NCBI GenBank assembly: GCA_037576195.1
Contig: CM075104.1
Span: 3,912,775 to 3,976,774 of the forward strand
DNA length: 64,000 nucleotides
Direction: 5' to 3'
DNA from: Phytoseiulus persimilis
Taxonomy: Eukaryota; Arthropoda; Arachnida; Mesostigmata; Phytoseiidae
Positions 47,331 to 58,875 of the stretch are shown one piece after another. The notes below the pieces were generated by a model. The model did no database searches and was not told where the DNA came from. It saw nothing but the letters and a program-made list of their open reading frames with translations. The position numbers and the translations under genes are program-made. How positions within the stretch are numbered: the first letter of the stretch is position 1; every line of letters begins with the position of its first letter.

Positions 47331-49121
47331 TCAACTCCAATTCTTCGGCTTCACCAGACCGATCAGCGATTCCGAGACACACAGTCTGCGCCCTGGCATC
47401 GCCTGAGATAGGTATTCCATAGTGTCAAGCACACTGTCAAAGTGTGTTCGGCATGACGCGAACATTTCTTCGCATTGGAGATCCCGTATCAGGGACTCTG
47501 TGAACGATTCTGTTGATATCTGGAGATGAACGTGCAGGATGTCGAGTCGATGGAGTATGGGAGCGAGGCGAGCTCGAATCACATCCAGAGTTATCGGGAA
47601 CGGCGATAACGTACGCAGGCATAGTTGCTTCAATTTCCTACAGTTGTCAAGTCCATCCCACATCAACGGTTCGTCGAATCGCAAATCTGTACTTATCAGG
47701 GCTAGGTTTTGCAAATTAGGGCATCGCTGTATATACCTGTTGAAGCCGTAATATTCGCTCCCGAAGTCCAAATCAAGTCGAACCGTGTGCACTGCCGAGT
47801 TCGCCAAGTGATCGTACGCTGAATTGGACAGTTTGGGTCCGTGGAGCGTAAGTTCCTCCAGACATTTCATATCTTCCAATGAGGGAAGGCCGCTGGAGCA
47901 CAGCTCTCTGCCGCACACATCGCAGAACCATTGGTACGCATTCAGAATCAGTTTCCTCAACTTCAGTTTGCGGAACACTTCAGCAAACGCTAATCGGTGG
48001 TTTCGGGTCAGTCCTTCATCATCGAATCCAGAGGGAAAGCGCGGCGGAGGTCCAATGAAGCAGACAGGTACGGCCAAGCTTTCCAATGAGCTGAGCGACG
48101 TGAAAAGCTTCAACCTGTCCGCTATTGAGAACGAGCCATGGCAGTCGGCGATGTCTAGCTCGACCAGCGACAAGGACCATCGCTCTATCAAACCGATTGT
48201 GAGAGAAACACTCGCCGGCGACAAGCGCTCATGGTTTATCAGGCACATTTCTTGGACGTTCTCTTTCGAAAACTCCGCGATGCCTCGAAGGTCCCCATGC
48301 CTGTCGACGGTTACCGTTGCGACTTTTCTCAGCCATTCGAAGTTCGGTTCATCGGCGAGATCCGACGCTTCGTTCACCCAGCCTCTATGGTAGACGAAAC
48401 TCTGTTTCTCCTCGGCAGCCCACGAAGTGAGCTTCGCGTTGAATTTTCCATTGAAAAGCCTCAGAAGGAGTAGACGACGAAACGTCCGCACATTGGCCAG
48501 GCGGGTTGTGACGATCAGCGTTTTGAGGCTGGGCCATCGCATTCTGATGGGGAGTCCCGACGAGCGGATCCTGCCCTCGGACCCGATCACGTTCACATGG
48601 ATCCATTCGACGGATTCGCATTCGTTGAAGAAGTCTATGAGTGGGTCGAAGGCCCACTGTTGCGGGGACACCTCGATGTTGAGCTTCCTTATCGAAGGAA
48701 ACACCCGTCCGCTCAGTCGACCAAAGATGCTCGGTTCCGGAAGATCCGGTCTCGACAGCATGGAGAAGCTGAGCGTCTCGAGTTCTTTCAGCTCTCCGAG
48801 TACATTCCACAAGCTGGGTAAGGTGAGCGATGTATTTATCAGATTGAGCTCGACGAGGTGTGGGTTGCGCGTTGTCACAAGTTCCAGCTCGGCCGAAGGC
48901 GCGAGGCAGCTCGACAGATCCAGCGAGCTAGGGATCGACCCCGGGGACAAAAGGAATCTGAGAAGAGTCTCACTCAAGACTTCCAGCTTCGCAGACTCCA
49001 GTGATTTCGATGCGATGCCGCGGAACCGGCGCCAGGCCAACCCAAACGAGGCTGACGAATCCGGGTCCAAATAGCTTCCAATCTTGACCAGCAGCTCGGC
49101 CGGGAGCTGGGAAAGACTCAT
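47331..49121 (-). CDS. F-box protein with leucine-rich repeats, single exon
   Basis: A 596-residue protein that probably acts as a substrate receptor of an SCF ubiquitin ligase. The N-terminus is an F-box: SLSQLPAELLVKIGSYLDPD followed by FGLAWRRFRGIA (about residues 2-38), matching the LPxELLxxI...RRF pattern that binds Skp1. The rest has irregular leucine-rich stretches (LDLSSCLAP, LVELNLINTSL, LKELETLSF, LVELDIADCHG, CLEELTLHGPKL, LQNLALISTDL, KLKQLCLRTL), as in FBXL proteins. The start is the first ATG; the open frame continues 16 codons upstream, and an ACAG acceptor-like site there leaves room for a 5' exon. No introns are needed inside, which is unusual in this window and could reflect retroposition. 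Its substrate is unknown. Confidence 0.8.
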   Translation of the reverse strand: MSLSQLPAELLVKIGSYLDPDSSASFGLAWRRFRGIASKSLESAKLEVLSETLLRFLLSPGSIPSSLDLSSCLAPSAELELVTTRNPHLVELNLINTSLTLPSLWNVLGELKELETLSFSMLSRPDLPEPSIFGRLSGRVFPSIRKLNIEVSPQQWAFDPLIDFFNECESVEWIHVNVIGSEGRIRSSGLPIRMRWPSLKTLIVTTRLANVRTFRRLLLLRLFNGKFNAKLTSWAAEEKQSFVYHRGWVNEASDLADEPNFEWLRKVATVTVDRHGDLRGIAEFSKENVQEMCLINHERLSPASVSLTIGLIERWSLSLVELDIADCHGSFSIADRLKLFTSLSSLESLAVPVCFIGPPPRFPSGFDDEGLTRNHRLAFAEVFRKLKLRKLILNAYQWFCDVCGRELCSSGLPSLEDMKCLEELTLHGPKLSNSAYDHLANSAVHTVRLDLDFGSEYYGFNRYIQRCPNLQNLALISTDLRFDEPLMWDGLDNCRKLKQLCLRTLSPFPITLDVIRARLAPILHRLDILHVHLQISTESFTESLIRDLQCEEMFASCRTHFDSVLDTMEYLSQAMPGRRLCVSESLIGLVKPKNWS

Positions 49122-49169
49122 CCTGCCGGAGGAACGGGGAAGGGGCTGTGGGAGGATCTCGTTGGGCAC

Positions 49170-51685
49170 AGTCTGTCAAGTTTGAGGAAGTTTCACGTGA
49201 TTCTCGAGTGTGGACCGAGAACCTGATTCTGCCTGATTCAGTGCAGAGGAAGTCCGCAAGGGAGTTGTGGGTGATGGTCGACCTTCAGTTTCATGCTGGG
49301 GTCACTCTTGTTCACTGAACACTGGCTCACAATCATCTGATCGACATGACCGTTGAGCCGCTCAGTGTTTGCCGAGAGACCCTTTCTGGCGGAGGGAAGA
49401 TGGGCTGCTGAGGATGAGGAGGTGTGTTTCTTCGTTGGAAGAGCGACGCGAGGAGGTGATCGGACACGGAGCCGAGAACGGCGGCGTTTCTTGAGAGCGC
49501 CCGCATGCAAACAAATGCGATGTGGATCTCAATTAACCACCATTCTCGCAGGAATCGGAGTTGGGCTGTATCTGCGACTTTGATTCGGTTCACTTTGAGC
49601 ATGTCGGAATGGAAGCATGGATTCCAGTGGATTCTGTGCTGACTGATAGATTATTCTATCTTCATTGAGGGAGCTATGTTATCGAGACCCGGGAAACTGT
49701 TTCCCTCATCAGATCACACGAATTCAACGTATCGGGAAACTTCAAACAGGGCAACGGTCAGCCTATTGATACAGTATGCCTCCCGGTCGATTTAGAGTCC
49801 GATCGTGATGGAGCATGTGTGTGGGTGAAACGATTCCGTCGAGCCGAAGTCCAGCTATGCCGTTAACATTAGTGGTGCCGACATTGCGCAGCATAACATA
49901 CCTCGTCGAGGGAGGTGAGCTCATACCGATCATTCAAGCTCGCCAGTGGAATCGAGCCCCTAACTTCATGAACATGATGAGCAGGCCGGCCTCGGGAGGG
50001 GGGGCGAGACGGTCGATCGCACAGGGCGCATCCTGTCTGGGGGCGCTTTTCGTTAACACTCCCAGTAACTGTGGCTCGCAGTGAAAGTAGTTTCATGAAA
50101 CTGGAGCTCATCAAAACTCATTTGAGATCAACCATCTCAGATGATCGTTTATCATCACTGCCAGCGCGACCTTGCGAGGTCTTTGGATCTCCGTGACGCG
50201 CTTTCCGAGTTCACATCACATGACGCTCGTGAAGTTTCACTCCAAAATCCTTGTTCTCTTTCCAAGGAGTTTGGTTCCCAAATTGAATTTGAATCATCTG
50301 TTTTGCGCCGGTGATCCAAGACACCAGCGACTAGCGATTGGTTCTTCATCAAGTATGCCTGTCCTACATCGGTGATCTTGCCTGTCTATCATAACTCTGA
50401 GCGCATTTTCGCCCGGGCGCCATTTGCCATAAGGCCGGCCCTGATGATGAGGTTCCGTGGCGTCGACGAAGGTGTGTGTTCACGATGATGGAACCGACTT
50501 CGTCGTCATCAAAACCCCAGTGAGCGAGGTCCAGCGACCGGTACCACCTCACTTCTGTACGGGCTCACTCCCTCTCGCTCAAATACGAATAGAATGCGAA
50601 GGTTCCGGGCTATTCACATGGGTTCATTATTTTACGTCGTCGGTTCCAGGAGACATTTCTCCAAACACAAGATGGACCCTAGTTCCCCGTAACTTTGTGG
50701 AGTCCCGAAGATGGGGGTCGGCTCGGACTCCTCCCGTGCAAGTTCGGCCGAGCCTCCACACCCAGGAAATCAAGTTTACCCCGGACGATGAGAGTTTGAG
50801 CGAACCCTGATGAGTGTTTGATTGTGACATTTAAACGCGAACATTTGGGCACAATTGAAATTTTGGCCCAGGCGTACACAGGCCTCGACTGGATAGGTTT
50901 ATTCTGTCACAGGAATGAGAGAGGTGCTTTGTGCCCGAGTTTCCTCTTATCGGTAGCGGGCTTGTATGTGGTTCGAATAGGAAGATCGCGGTTCTTCGGC
51001 GTCAATGTAATCGCCGACGACGTGGCCATCCTGAGGTTATCTCGTGTACCTGCACCAGTACGGTGGACGAAACACATTCCGGCACTGATTGCATCTGAAA
51101 CCTCTATGTGGAGAAGCTTTCGCCGACTCCCGCTAGGACTTCGTCGAAGACATCTCGCCCCCACATCTTGAATGATTCGCGGGTCAACACATTCAACGGG
51201 GATCTGGAACTCTCATCGCGAACCGTGTTTCCCGCATCCTGATCCACTGCCACATCGTCTCTGTGCGCCTCGCATCGTATCTTCCATCACGCGGCCGGGT
51301 CCCCGAGTGTGAACAGCATCTTTTACGCTAAATGAACCCACTAAGCTGGGGTCACTTAAGGTCAACCAGGGCCAGGAGTTGTCCAGCTCCGGATATTGCA
51401 CTACCCGCCACTCACACCACTTGAGACTTGTCAGATATGAGAGAGTCTTGGCTGGAGCACATTTCGACGGAACTCGCCTTCCGAAAGCTGGCAAGGCGGG
51501 GAACCGGACTCGCCGAAAGCTCCCCCACTGCAACAGGAAGAGAAAAAGCGAGCATCCATCGAGGATACAGCTCGATTCTGGCCTGCAGTAGAGTGTCCGG
51601 TGCATGGACATTCTTAAGGAGAGGAGGTTTCCCAGATGGGGTTCAACGAACGGGTAAACCGAACAAAGATTCGCTCTTCGCGGGA
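49170..51685. other. Intergenic, nothing supported
   Basis: No domain, exon chain or RNA gene recognised. A 15-bp near-palindrome GGGAAACTGTTTCCC lies at 49691-49705. Confidence 0.45.
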
Positions 51686-52107
51686 GGTACCGGGACTAGG
51701 CATGAATTTCCGAGACTCGGAACTCGGAAAATAATATTTGACTCGGGGACGGATATCCATCATCAACGGACGTTTCCAACCCGCCGAAATCATCCAAGAA
51801 ATAGTTTCCGACTTGGGCATGGGAAACGGAGCATCTATAAGAGGATATGATGATTTTTTTTTTCTAACGAGATGTCTAGGCCAGTTGCTGGCCCCGGAAT
51901 CCATTTACGGACACCTGGAAAGAGGAGCCAGGTAGTGTGAGACTCGTCCCGCCTGAGCAAGAAATTCTCACTAACTCACTAAGTCGGAAACTACTTCTTG
52001 GATGATTTCGGTGGGTTTGAAACGTCCGCTGATGATGGATCTCCGTTCCCGAGTCAAATATTATTTTCCGAGTTCCGAGTCTCGGAAATTCATGCCTAGC
52101 CGGGACC
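51686..52107. mobile_element. Fold-back / MITE-like element with ~128-bp inverted arms
   Basis: Left arm 51686-51815 and right arm 51981-52107 are imperfect reverse complements along their whole length. For example CTAGGCATGAATTTCCGAGA at the left matches TCTCGGAAATTCATGCCTAG at the right, and the inner ends match across AAATCATCCAAGAA / TTCTTGGATGATTT. The 165-bp spacer contains a run of T. There is no coding capacity. The structure is that of a non-autonomous fold-back DNA transposon; a clear target-site duplication was not found. Confidence 0.8.
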
Positions 52108-52456
52108 AACTAACCAAGAGGAATCGCGGATGACTGTACCGGACAACCTCGATTCTTTCAACTTGCTATACAGAGCAGCCCCGATTGTTTCGACTTGCGA
52201 TCATCTCAACCGTTTCCTGCATCGATTAGCGTTCGGTGGTAGAGTGGTCACAGAGAAATGCAATCAGGAAAGGATAATTCTGGTTGACAGAGAGAACTCG
52301 TGGCGAAAAGCTCCGGCAATCCAACCGATGTCAAACAATAGTTAGGGTAGAGCGTTCTTCAGCGGTTCTCGTGCATGAGTTCATCCCGAGCAGTTCGCAT
52401 GCCGTCGATGACGAGTACTCTCCGTCCCTCTGAAGAGTTCGACCACTGTGTCCCAC

Positions 52457-52784
52457 GTAGAATTTCTTCATTCTCAGCGGAATACGTTGTCAGGTCGACG
52501 GAGCCCAACGAGGATTTTCTGTCTCCAGCGTCAACGACCTAATTCTCAAGTTCCGCGACGAGGAGAATCGCAGCCACATGCACGGATCGAGGAACGAGGA
52601 GAACTCCGTCTCTTTCGGGATAATTCGCGGAGCATTACGTTTGGAAAGTACCTTCGATTTCAAGCACATACACCTGCTCCCGAATGAGGGCTATTTCTCC
52701 GGGAAAATTACCGAGTTCGCGGTATTAGACCGGGCCCAACTCACTCCGTACCTTTGGACAAAAAAATTAACAACTCGGAATTGA
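52457..52784 (+). CDS. Possible coding stretch, unidentified
   Basis: A 109-codon frame open from a TAG at 52454 to a stop at 52782-52784 reads SVNDLILKFRDEENRSHMHG, SFGIIRGALRLESTFDFKHI and GKITEFAVLDRAQLTPYLW. It is more protein-like than the flanks. A separate 71-codon ATG frame lies at 52130-52345. Neither matches a family I know. It ends just before the poly(A) signal of the SDR gene on the other strand. Confidence 0.2.
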
Positions 52785-52799
52785 AACACTCCTGATGCC

Positions 52800-52805
52800 T
52801 TTATT
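52800..52805 (-). other. Poly(A) signal of the SDR gene
   Basis: AATAAA on the minus strand about 70 bases after the stop codon. Confidence 0.65.
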
Positions 52806-52876
52806 ATAGCAGGCAGAAATCACTCGAGCTGTTGGGGATCATAGGATGCTTTGAGTCCGGTTTCTTGAGAATTTCC

Positions 52877-54537
52877 TCACTTGAATTCCAACATCGCAGT
52901 CTTCCCACCGTCAACTGTGTTGGTGCTGCCCGTGATCATTGAAGCTGCATCACTTGACAGAAAGCAAATCAGCTCTGCCACCTCATGAGGTTGACCGGTC
53001 CTGCCATTCGGGTGGAAGGTGAAGCCCGGATCAGACATTTTCTGTGAACGAGTATCGATCATCAGCGATTCTGGATCGGAGCTCCAAACGATGCCTGAAG
53101 CTAGATAGACTGTAGATACGGTTCTCTCCGTCCTCGAGCCAACTTCCTCACCTTAGCCAGCATCTCCTTGAGCTCCACAGACCTCACGATATCCGTTGCG
53201 ATGAATCCAGGACTGCAAAATAATTCTCGGAATTCGCTGCACACGGAGTCCTCTAATGAATCAGTTCGGTTTCCGAATGGATTCTCTCGCAAATGTAGTC
53301 ATTGATCATCATGGCTGGATCATTATGAAATATTCTTCCCTTCAAGGGAAGTATTCAAGGCGATTTTCTCTGAACAATGAATGCGCCGAAGCCATCCAGA
53401 GTGCTTCGAGCACCGTAAGAGTGACTCCTGGTGATCACGACTTACTTGACTGCGTTTACTCTGACGCCGAGCATTGCGACGTCACCGGCGAGCGCCCTCA
53501 TCATTTGCTGCATCGCGCCCTTTGCAATCGCATAGTGAAGGTGTCCCGTCGGCTGCGAGAGGACATTCGATATCCTTATGCATAACGCCCGATGGTATGT
53601 ACATACTGCCAAAATCCCCTCTTCATCATATTACAACCTACAGCCATTAGTCCCCCTATGGATGAAGTCATCACAATGTTGCCCTTGTTCTTGATCAACG
53701 CAGGCATGCACTTTTGGGAGAGATGTAGTGGAGCGATAACATGCAAATCCAGTACTGGCTGTAGTTCTCTAACGTCCGTTTCCCAAGAGGATGGATAGCA
53801 AGCTCCAGCGTTGTTCACGAGGACGTCGATCCGGCCGAAGGCTTCGATGGTTTCGTCGACGAGCTTTTCGCGGACTCGCGCTTTGGTGATGTCGCCGTTC
53901 ACCACAACGGGCTGGAAAGTTCGCGCGGCGTGAAGAACCTCAGCCACGGATGCCAAACTCAGGGATCATTCGATCGATCCAGATTGAATACGTGACAATC
54001 ACAGCAAAGGTTTTCCGCAGAGCGCGAATACTTCGAACGGCGAGAATCGGATCTCTTCTCTTTTCCACATTAGCAGGTTATACTGTTTGGATGATGCTTT
54101 GTGTGAATTATGCGCCGAACTGACCGACCTTTTTGCCCGAGAGAGCCTCGATTTTGGCTGCGATCTCGTCGAGCTTTTCCTGCCGCCGTCCATGTATCGT
54201 GATACTGCCGCCTCTCTCGGCAAACATTATCGCCGCAGCGGCCCCTATACCGGAGCTCGATCCTGCACGAAACATCGAAGATCATTCAAAGGTGACTGCG
54301 TGATCGATCGGTTTTCGTCTATGTAGGTTCGGATGCTCTCTGCCGCTGCGATCACTCTTGAGAATTTTCAGGTTCCCGACGTGAAGAGCGGCAGAGGAGT
54401 TCATTTGTATGCGTCGAGTATCCACGAGTCTCATGGCGCCTCTCGAGAAGTAGGAAAACTATTTTCTCGAGTCGCGCCGCCTACTCACCGGTTACGATGA
54501 TGGCCTTGCCGTCGAATCTCGTCGATTTTGAGCACAT
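52877..54537 (-). CDS. Classical short-chain dehydrogenase/reductase (SDR)
   Basis: An NAD(P)-dependent oxidoreductase of the classical SDR type; the substrate is unknown. Six exons join in phase: 54537-54489, 54262-54129, 53938-53642, 53552-53446, 53212-53152 and 53041-52877 (270 codons, the usual length). The Rossmann signature TGSSSGIG is at residues 16-23 and NNAG at 103-106. The catalytic serine in TSSIGG (154) is followed thirteen residues later by YAIAK (Tyr167, Lys171), the standard active-site spacing. NPGFIATDI and the C-terminal SSDAASMITGSTNTVDGGK are also typical. The arginine in IHGRR after the second beta strand would favour NADP(H), which is an inference. The start is the ATG nine codons before GKAIIVTG. 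All splice sites are GT/AG. Confidence 0.93.
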
Positions 54538-55161
54538 GTTGATCGCCGTCGGAACGCTATTGGATTGGAATCGCCGCAGGCACCGCAGCGCTTCTGTCAG
54601 TGGATGTATCTGACTGTTTTCAAGCATGGGAAAGGCGGCTCGTGCAGCTCTTTCCCCTCCTGCGCCAGACAGGCCTAATCGATAGTGGATTCCTTCGAAT
54701 TCTCTCGAAATTGAGCGGCGCAAGAAAATCCAGGGAAATTCTACGGAAATCAGTCCCAGTGTCAAATGGAGCCATCATATTTCATCCATAGCTCTCCCCG
54801 GTGTGTCCACTGTTCAGCGGGCAGCACCGCTCCGTTCCGGTAGCAACGGACGTGGCCTTGATCCAACGAGCTAACTCCCAAGCGATGGCTTCCGCGAGTT
54901 GACGGCGGCTCAGTCAGGCGTTCTAATTGTGCAAGTCATCCTCGTGGAACCAGCAGTGGGAGGGCTGTACGAAATCATTATTGTGTTTAGAGTCTGTGGC
55001 GACAGCGACCTGTCTCGGGCGATCAGGCGCTCGGGAAAATGTCTGATACGATTGAATCCGAGGACTCTGTGCGTTGCGCAGTCAGTCAGATGCCGGATGG
55101 TGTCGGCAGATTTTTGAATCGATCTTGACCCTCCGACGAGCTTGGCCTCCGGATCTCTTCT

Positions 55162-55347
55162 CTAGAAGAGTTCTCCTCGCCATAGATGGGAATAATTCCC
55201 GTTGAAAACATCGAAACTCTGTGGAACCATTGGACCGCGATGCTGGAATCTGAGAAAATGCTGAGCTCTGCTTTCGATATCTTGGTCGTTTAGCTCAAGG
55301 TCCGCCAGGAGCCCCATCGGCCGAGCCGATTGTTGCGTTCTCATCAT
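55162..55347 (-). pseudogene. Possible third piece of the P450-like fragment
   Basis: The minus-strand frame contains GLLADLELNDQDIESRAQHF and then FDVFNGNYSHLWR. In mitochondrial P450s the region after helix F has the general form L-G-x-L...D-P-x-S-E-x-Q, then a phrase ending P-L-W-R, so this segment fits the order of the two pieces upstream. The match is weak and it ends in a stop with no donor. Beyond it, down to the SDR gene, there is no ExxR or cysteine haem motif. Confidence 0.25.
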
Positions 55348-55733
55348 CCCATGTCAGGAGCAAGCAAGTTCTGCCGGCACCAGTCATACAGGCACAATGG
55401 ATCCCGTTGGACCCGAAATTAATTCACAGTGTACAGGTCGATCGATGCACAAACGCTCATATGGCGGACGGCTGTGCCCGTTCTCGTTCACCAGCGTCCA
55501 CTTTCCCTCGGAGATGGCCCCTTCAGATGGCCTCCGGATTTCATTCATCCCATCTCATTGATTCATTTCCATTTTGTCCAATATAAATCCACGTCTCTGT
55601 CAGTACCTCGAGATTCGGTAGGAATTCACAGCACAGCGTCTGACACGCTTATCGTGTCCAAGTTGTCCTATCAAATCACGAAATTCGGCCAATTTGCGAA
55701 GTACAAATGATAGATTGGACAACCTGTAGGGGA

Positions 55734-55857
55734 AATCAGGGGCGGTCCGAGATGGGCTCATATGGGCGTCCACTTCCTTGCGCAATCGACTCCACGGCGT
55801 TCCTCGGCAGCCGAGATCCATGCTGATTTCCGGGTTGTCCTTCCACATATTCGTCAT
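55734..55857 (-). pseudogene. P450-like piece with the helix C WxxxR motif
   Basis: The frame includes CRGTPWSRLRKEVDAHMSPS followed by RTAPDF and a possible CAG|GTTGTC donor. The mitochondrial-clan P450 helix C consensus is G-x-x-W-x-x-x-R-x-x-V with a following M-x-x-P-R-T, where the arginine contacts the haem propionate. Order and spacing relative to the upstream piece at 56254 are right. Confidence 0.4.
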
Positions 55858-56253
55858 GGGCTACATCTTAAATTGCCAGAGTAAATGCCGAAATTGAATG
55901 AGGGCTTCTCCCGTGAATTTGTGACCTGTCCGAGAGAATCGAGTCGTTCCCCATTCATCACGAACGAAATTTAAGGTCAAACCGGAGCCTCAAAATTCGT
56001 GACATGAATGACGATGTATTAGCAGAATACGGCAAAGCCACAGGGAGCGACGTCTTCACGTCAAAAATCAAACATCCATCATGTGAACTATGAAGTGACA
56101 ACACTCTCTGGGACTCGGCCGTCAAATTCAACACGTTCCGGAGCCGAACGAACGAATCTGAATTCTCGGACTCAATTTGTACGCACACTCCTCGAAGAGC
56201 GATCACAGCTAGTACTCCCCGGTCGGCTTCCATCCGGGAAGCCTAGCACATAC

Positions 56254-56404
56254 CTAAGTGACACTCAGGAGCAGCTTCCGTGAAGACTCCTAGCTGTCGG
56301 GAGTAGCGCGCGAGGGCCGGGTAGGCCATTCCGGCTCGGGCCATCATTTCCGAGGGCAGAACACAGGAAACGCCACCGAGTGCAAACCATGAGGAAAAGC
56401 CTTT
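56254..56404 (-). pseudogene. Mitochondrial-clan cytochrome P450 N-terminal piece
   Basis: The minus-strand frame reads GGVSCVLPSEMMARAGMAYP then ALARYSRQLGVFTEA and runs into a strong donor (TTAG|GTATGT). This matches the early beta-1 region of mitochondrial-clan P450s, with the form GG-V-x-x-V-LP-x-E, a G-x-YP step and a K/R-Y-R block. Further upstream an ATG at 56681 opens a frame (MLKTTAPIYPLAFASVNK) that could be a mitochondrial presequence, but the join is not clean. With the two pieces downstream it forms a co-linear N-terminal P450 series without the catalytic half. It is either a truncated gene or one whose remaining exons have decayed. Confidence 0.4.
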
Positions 56405-56681
56405 GCATTGACCTCCATGCAAGAGGTGACCTGCGGGCAGATCGCCTCGTGAACTGTGGGAAGAATGATGATCCATCGCTTGCACCTGATCCATATTCCT
56501 TCCGATGCGTCTCCCCGGTCTTGAGCCTGCCCTTGACCTTCCCGCGAGCACCTCGCTTCAATGGATGCTCCGAGCCATATTTGCATCCTACGTCCCCTGA
56601 AACTGCTCTTGATTTGCTGAGCTCCGTCTTGTTAACTGACGCAAATGCCAGCGGGTAAATCGGGGCGGTCGTCTTCAACAT

Positions 56682-58159
56682 ACATGTGCCCGAATTCTCC
56701 TCAAATTTCGCTTGGATCTGATTAATTTAGGTTGTACCGACTTCCGTTCATCTATAATCGAAGATGATGGAATCTGAGCATACGATAAACATAGGAAACT
56801 TTCGCGTCCAGCCCGCCCTCACAACGCTTCCTCTCGAGATGAGTAGCCACAATTTTTCTGTAAGAAACAGTCTGGAGGTGCAGTTGTTCAAAGAACTAAT
56901 TTCGTACTTGAAGAGCCATTGTCTCGGTAAATCTCAACCGAAGATACAGCAGGGCACTCTGGGGGGGTTCGTTTGAGGAAATGCATTTGAGGGAGTCGAC
57001 GAGATAGGTTCGTTGATCCAAGGAAAGAAAGAATGTCGGGGGACGAGGATTCGAATCAGACAGTATCCGTTGTCTCCTCTACCGGTTCGAGGCCACGCGT
57101 CGGGTTGAGTGATCAGAACAAAGTTCTGCCAATAAGCGCCGCTCATCTCTCAAGGATTTCTTGCCCGGTTCATGCTACTGTTCTGTCTGCCACAGAGTGT
57201 TCATCATTTGCGTGAAATACGCGAATGCGAGCGGTCAGAGGGCAAGTGAAGTCCAGAAAGAATGATGCATCGAGCCTGCGGGTTCAAAGAGCTCATGCAG
57301 AAACCGCTGGTTCCCGGGAAGCCGACCGAACTATTGCATGCCATCAATAAAATCTCGATTGTGATAACCAGAGCCAGAAAATTCCGGCCCCATACTAAGA
57401 GAGGAATGCCGCATGCAGAACTTTTCTCGGAGAGGGGTTGGGAGAACGCAATTTTCACACCATCTGGTGGAAGTAGCAGTCGGCGTTGAAGCTCATTAAC
57501 ATGGCGCGTCATGGGCCACCCCTCCTCGAATACGCAATTTCTCGAGTGCCCACGCCTGCCTGAGCAAATCTTCTTATTCCGCCTCCTCGGCAACACGGAT
57601 GCTTCGAGCTGTTTTGGCGAACCGTTCCGAGCATCGGACCCGGAACCTCTCGTTTCCGACTCAGGTTCCGAGATGATCCGATCGTACGCAAGAAGCGCTG
57701 TCTGCATCCGCTGTGTTGATCTGGTGGAGATGTCTGGAGACTCTACTTCGAAGTCTCCAGTAACATTCATGAATCAACGACTCAGGTCGCGTACTCGACC
57801 ACTTTTCTCCGATGTACCCACAGGCGAAATTGAACGTCGATTGAACTGTACATTCGACTGAAACGGCAACGCGAAGCCTAACACGGTTTCTCGGAGTATC
57901 TGGTTCGTCCATGCTTATGAATCAGATACAGGGAGTTGGGCGTGCACCCCGCAATTTCATCTTCAAATCCCAGTGCTTCTGTCAATTGACTAGGCCTTCA
58001 ACGCGATCCATACTGCTCGCAGCACGATGGAGTCAGCAGCCATTACTTCGACGGAAAACTGGAAGAAGAAAAAAAGAATCTATAAGTCTAATGCAAGCGA
58101 TCTGTCTCACCGAGCGAATACTCTTTTGCAGCTACTCTCAAATTCGCAGAAACTTTGAC
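56682..58159. other. Intergenic, nothing supported
   Basis: Open frames up to 188 codons on the minus strand (57770-57204) and 124 on the plus strand carry no family signature and are treated as chance. Confidence 0.4.
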
Positions 58160-58875
58160 CTGCATCTCGACAAGCCGAGCTGTTCGTTGACTCGTTTGGC
58201 GAGTCTGTTTGCTCCAAAGTTCCCGACGATGATCGCATTCACGGTAATGATCCGCGGTTTGCCTCGACTGAGACGTTTGTCTTGAGTCTAAATCCCCCGC
58301 AACAAAGTAGACCGCTCGACTTGAGTTATGATCTCAATGCCTCTAATGCTTCCAATGATTGCTCGGAATCCATTCTCGGAGTCATGCAAACTAAGTCCGT
58401 ATTGGTTTCATCAAGGTCCACGGAAATTCAGGAGAAGCCAATCAGGGATCGAGAAAGCAGTCTCCGTGCTACAGTTGTTGCTCGATTCGACCGGAGCGCC
58501 TTCCTGGACTCATTGTCAGCACTCGAACGGATTTCCATGAGCGACAAATGGGAGCAGCTTGACCGCTCGCCGAGTGAAATTCGCAATCGAGGATATAACC
58601 GAAGACTTCGAAGCTCGAATCACTCGGAATCGATATCCAATACGTTGCTGACTTATGGTCTACTCGGGGCGCGGAGAGAAAGTGAGGCTGATGATTCAGA
58701 CGCCAGTCAGTCGGATGACTGCTGCGGACTCCGGTCGATGATTGGCGAGGCGTGGTCGTGCTCCTTTGAGTCGACAACAAAACGACCTCTGAATCGTCTC
58801 TGCATCGAACCCGAGTGTGGTTCGGAAGAATGTCTCGTGGCCGATGATGGTTCTGATGTCGAACACGTTGAATGA
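58160..58875 (+). CDS. Hypothetical protein, serine/acid-rich
   Basis: About 238 codons are open without interruption. The composition is even and protein-like, with ARFDRSAFLDSLSALERISM, SISNTLLTYGLLGARRESEA and an acidic end. The first in-frame ATG is in LGVMQTKS, well inside, so an upstream exon is likely. A good acceptor (TTTTTGCAG) at 58996 begins a further protein-like stretch (EAFRAHDVENVLPFPPD). No clear donor joins the two. No domain is recognised. Confidence 0.33.
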
